NCBI RefSeq assembly: GCF_900129485.1
Contig: NZ_FQVW01000013.1
Coordinates: 1-64,000 of the forward strand
Length of the DNA: 64,000 bases
Reading direction: 5' to 3'
DNA from: Ornithinibacillus halophilus
GTDB taxonomy: Bacteria > Bacillota > Bacilli > Bacillales > Amphibacillaceae
Both the position numbers and the translations under genes were made by a program. Below are positions 62,103 to 64,000 of this stretch, one piece after another; position 1 is the first letter of the stretch, and every line of letters starts with the position of its first letter. The notes beneath the pieces were generated by a model, which made no database searches, was not told the origin of the DNA, and worked only from the letters and a program-made list of their open reading frames with translations.

Positions 62103-62927
62103 TTAAAAGGTCTTCTGATGTTCATAACAATAGATTTTGCCGTTGAATTTTTTATTTGTTAAACAAAACGTTTTAACTTTTTCTGAAACAGGTTTATTGC
62201 AAACGGTACATGTTGACCTAGAGCTAGTCTTCTCATCTGATGCCTTTGTTTTTAAAGCGCGCTTATGTTCTTCTCTAACTTTCGGGTCAGTAATGTTAGC
62301 TTTCGAAAAGGCATTGAAAATGGATAAGATATCACTTTCAGTTAGGAGAGGTTCCTTATGATGAATTTTCAATACCGAGACTTTCCGATGGATAAACTCT
62401 GATAACTCGATGTCATAAACTATAATTTCATTGGACGCCATTTTACGGTAATCTAAGTCAACTTTAAATGTGCAGCGCTTTGTAAAAGAAACCATGGAGA
62501 TAAATAAATCATGGTACTTCTCATCAATAAATGACGTTAATGCTTTTATATGCCCATAATTTTGTACAAAAGGGTTCATCATTTTAAACTTTCCATTTAC
62601 CAACCATGTTTTACGATCTTTTCCACCATAAATGGTCCCCTGATAGTTTTTCGTTTCTATGGCAAAGATACCATAAGGAGTTAAAACCACATGATCAATT
62701 TGGGAATAGCCTGATTTTGCTTTTGGATTCTTTACTAGGAGGTCACTTAAGTATCGAAAATCCTTTGGTAACTGATCCAGTTGTATATCAATCTTGTATT
62801 CTCCAATTTCACCTTTTCTAGCAGCAACCTGTTCATTCGTCTTTTTTGACTCTGCCGTTAACACATTAGCTGTTTTGGGTTTGTCCTCGTACTTTTTCTT
62901 CTTTAAAAAGTTTAAGAATAATAGCAT
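62103..62927 (-). CDS. NERD-domain (nuclease-related) protein
   Basis: 274 residues. The NERD core lies at about 38-150: KGEIGEY, SGYSQIDHVVLTPYGIFAIETKNYQG with the D...E-x-K nuclease-like residues, and TWLVNGK. A C-terminal zinc-binding motif (CTVCNKPV...CLTNKKF...CYEH) suggests nucleic-acid binding. The N-terminus is hydrophobic over the first eight residues, then basic. The NERD fold belongs to the restriction-like nuclease superfamily. It is in opposite orientation to its neighbours. Confidence 0.88.
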   Translation of the reverse strand: MLLFLNFLKKKKYEDKPKTANVLTAESKKTNEQVAARKGEIGEYKIDIQLDQLPKDFRYLSDLLVKNPKAKSGYSQIDHVVLTPYGIFAIETKNYQGTIYGGKDRKTWLVNGKFKMMNPFVQNYGHIKALTSFIDEKYHDLFISMVSFTKRCTFKVDLDYRKMASNEIIVYDIELSEFIHRKVSVLKIHHKEPLLTESDILSIFNAFSKANITDPKVREEHKRALKTKASDEKTSSRSTCTVCNKPVSEKVKTFCLTNKKFNGKIYCYEHQKTF

Positions 62928-63076
62928 GATTTTTCTCCCTACTTCTTTAGTAATTATTTTAGTTGTAACTTTTTGTATAAAATTTAATGGGCCATAAAAT
63001 AAAAGAATAGTACATATACGTAGTTATGGAGCCTTTTTTGTGCAAATAGAACGAATGGTAATTTGAAAGAACCTAT

Positions 63077-63940
63077 TCACGTTTCCATCCCCCTATTCAA
63101 AATACAGTTCTCTATTATAGGAAGTTTCTCACTATCTTTTGGAAAAACTGCGTAACAAATTCGGTTTGGTGCTTCGTCATAAAGTGGGTAAATGCTTACA
63201 TCATATTCTTTTTCGAACTGTTTTGCCATAGAGATTGGAACAATGGCCCAATTTCTAGGGTTTTTTAGGAAAAGCATCATCAGTGAAGCAGTGTCAACTT
63301 GGATACCGCGAGTACCTTCAATACCCCACCATTTTTCATGCCAACTTCTAAAATTCATTCCCCAATTAACGTATAATTCGTACTCTGGGTCTAAATCAGA
63401 GTTATGTATGATATTTATATCCTCAATACCCCTTTTCTTAACTAAGACCATCTTTTCCTCAAACATACGTTTTACTGAAAACCGATTCAACACCCTCTCT
63501 TGGAGCGAAAACCCAATATCGATTTCTTGCTTTTCTATTAAAGTGTAAAGTTCATCTGATTGATGTGTTTTCAATACTAGTTTTGTCTTTGGATACTTCT
63601 TCTTGATCTGATTATAAATGGAGGGCAGGACAAAATTATGGATGCTGTCTACTGCTCCAACAATTAGTGTATCTTCTTCTTGTTCTGTTTTAATCTCTTT
63701 TGCTTCAATAGCAAGACGCTCAAATTTTTTTGCTATTTTATAAAATTTATCACCTGCAGGAGTAAGTGTGATAAAATCTTGCCCTTTCTTCCTTTTTAAA
63801 AGAGTGATTTCTAATTCGTCCTCAAGTGCTTTCAACCTCTGACTAAGTGTGGACTGAGATATGAAAAGTGAATGAGCAGCTTTTGTTAAATTACCGAATT
63901 GAACGATCGCTAGAAAAGACTCAATTTCTGTAGGCTTCAT
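63077..63940 (-). CDS. LysR-family transcriptional regulator
   Basis: 287 residues. N-terminal winged helix-turn-helix (FGNLTKAAHSLFISQSTLSQRLKALEDEL) and a periplasmic-binding-type effector domain from about 90. The ATG at 63940 has GGAGG 5 nt upstream; the frame start at 63952 covers that site. LysR regulators usually control a divergent gene, which would lie beyond the right edge. The AT-rich upstream end (63953-64000) contains ATATT motifs suitable as operators. Confidence 0.92.
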   Translation of the reverse strand: MKPTEIESFLAIVQFGNLTKAAHSLFISQSTLSQRLKALEDELEITLLKRKKGQDFITLTPAGDKFYKIAKKFERLAIEAKEIKTEQEEDTLIVGAVDSIHNFVLPSIYNQIKKKYPKTKLVLKTHQSDELYTLIEKQEIDIGFSLQERVLNRFSVKRMFEEKMVLVKKRGIEDINIIHNSDLDPEYELYVNWGMNFRSWHEKWWGIEGTRGIQVDTASLMMLFLKNPRNWAIVPISMAKQFEKEYDVSIYPLYDEAPNRICYAVFPKDSEKLPIIENCILNRGMET

Positions 63941-64000
63941 ATGAACCTCCATTATAAATATTAGATTTTTAGATAATAAATATCAAAATATTTAATTTTA

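Overview
The window looks like the chromosome of a low-GC Gram-positive of the Bacillaceae. The reasons are strong AGGAGG-type ribosome binding sites, frequent TTG/GTG starts, sigma-A-like promoters, a ComK homologue, a YwqC/YwqD/YwqE-type capsule kinase module, a perfect CcpA cre match and Spo0A-box-like motifs. No rRNA or tRNA gene was seen. Genus cannot be fixed from this alone; a moderately halophilic genus related to Oceanobacillus or Virgibacillus is a guess.

Layout. 1-5.1 kb: a small PepSY-like membrane protein, two zinc-ribbon membrane proteins (one TcaA/YvbJ-like), a 350-bp array of 21-bp repeats, and a secreted CAP-domain protein. 5.4-31 kb: a large surface-polysaccharide locus, all on the plus strand. 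It starts with chain-length regulator, tyrosine kinase, two PHP-type phosphatase paralogues (the first has lost metal ligands) and a LuxR-type response regulator. A bacillosamine-type set follows (membrane 4,6-dehydratase, aminotransferase, LpxD-like acyltransferase, phosphoglycosyl transferase), with galU and an orphan pseudopilin gene between. Then come a PIG-L/ATP-grasp/HAD trio, glycosyltransferases, Wzy, Wzx, rmlACDB and ugd. The middle (about 15-26 kb) is visibly more AT-rich than the flanks, as in exchangeable serotype regions.

31-42 kb is a repeat-rich accessory stretch: intact comM/yifB, a REP-associated tyrosine transposase, comK, an XRE regulator divergent from a sigma factor/replication-type operon ending in a DnaD-like gene, two orphan membrane proteins, and a second comM copy that is frameshifted and truncated against another broken gene. 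42-55 kb is a catabolic operon: DUF3870, type I CoA-transferase, thiolase, enoyl-CoA hydratase, biotin-dependent acyl-CoA carboxylase, CaiB-type CoA-transferase, TRAP transporter, SDR and an HMG-CoA-lyase-like enzyme. The set fits import, CoA activation, carboxylation and cleavage of a branched organic acid to acetyl-CoA. A cre site lies before the transporter genes.

55-64 kb is a second accessory stretch: a Phd-type antitoxin with a broken RelE-type toxin, a broken TPR membrane protein before a PP2C phosphatase, a WYL regulator, a DUF1643 protein, a degraded DnaD copy with its own 21-bp array, a GIY-YIG (T5orf172-type) protein, a NERD protein and a LysR regulator.

The most unusual structural signal is a family of 21-bp-phased repeat arrays (core GAGCGA/TCGCTC) at four loci, two of them fused to the 3' end of DnaD-like sequences, and a separate CCGATAAA array with nearly the same period. 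Several pseudogenes and dispersed REP-like repeats show that the two accessory stretches are recombinationally active.
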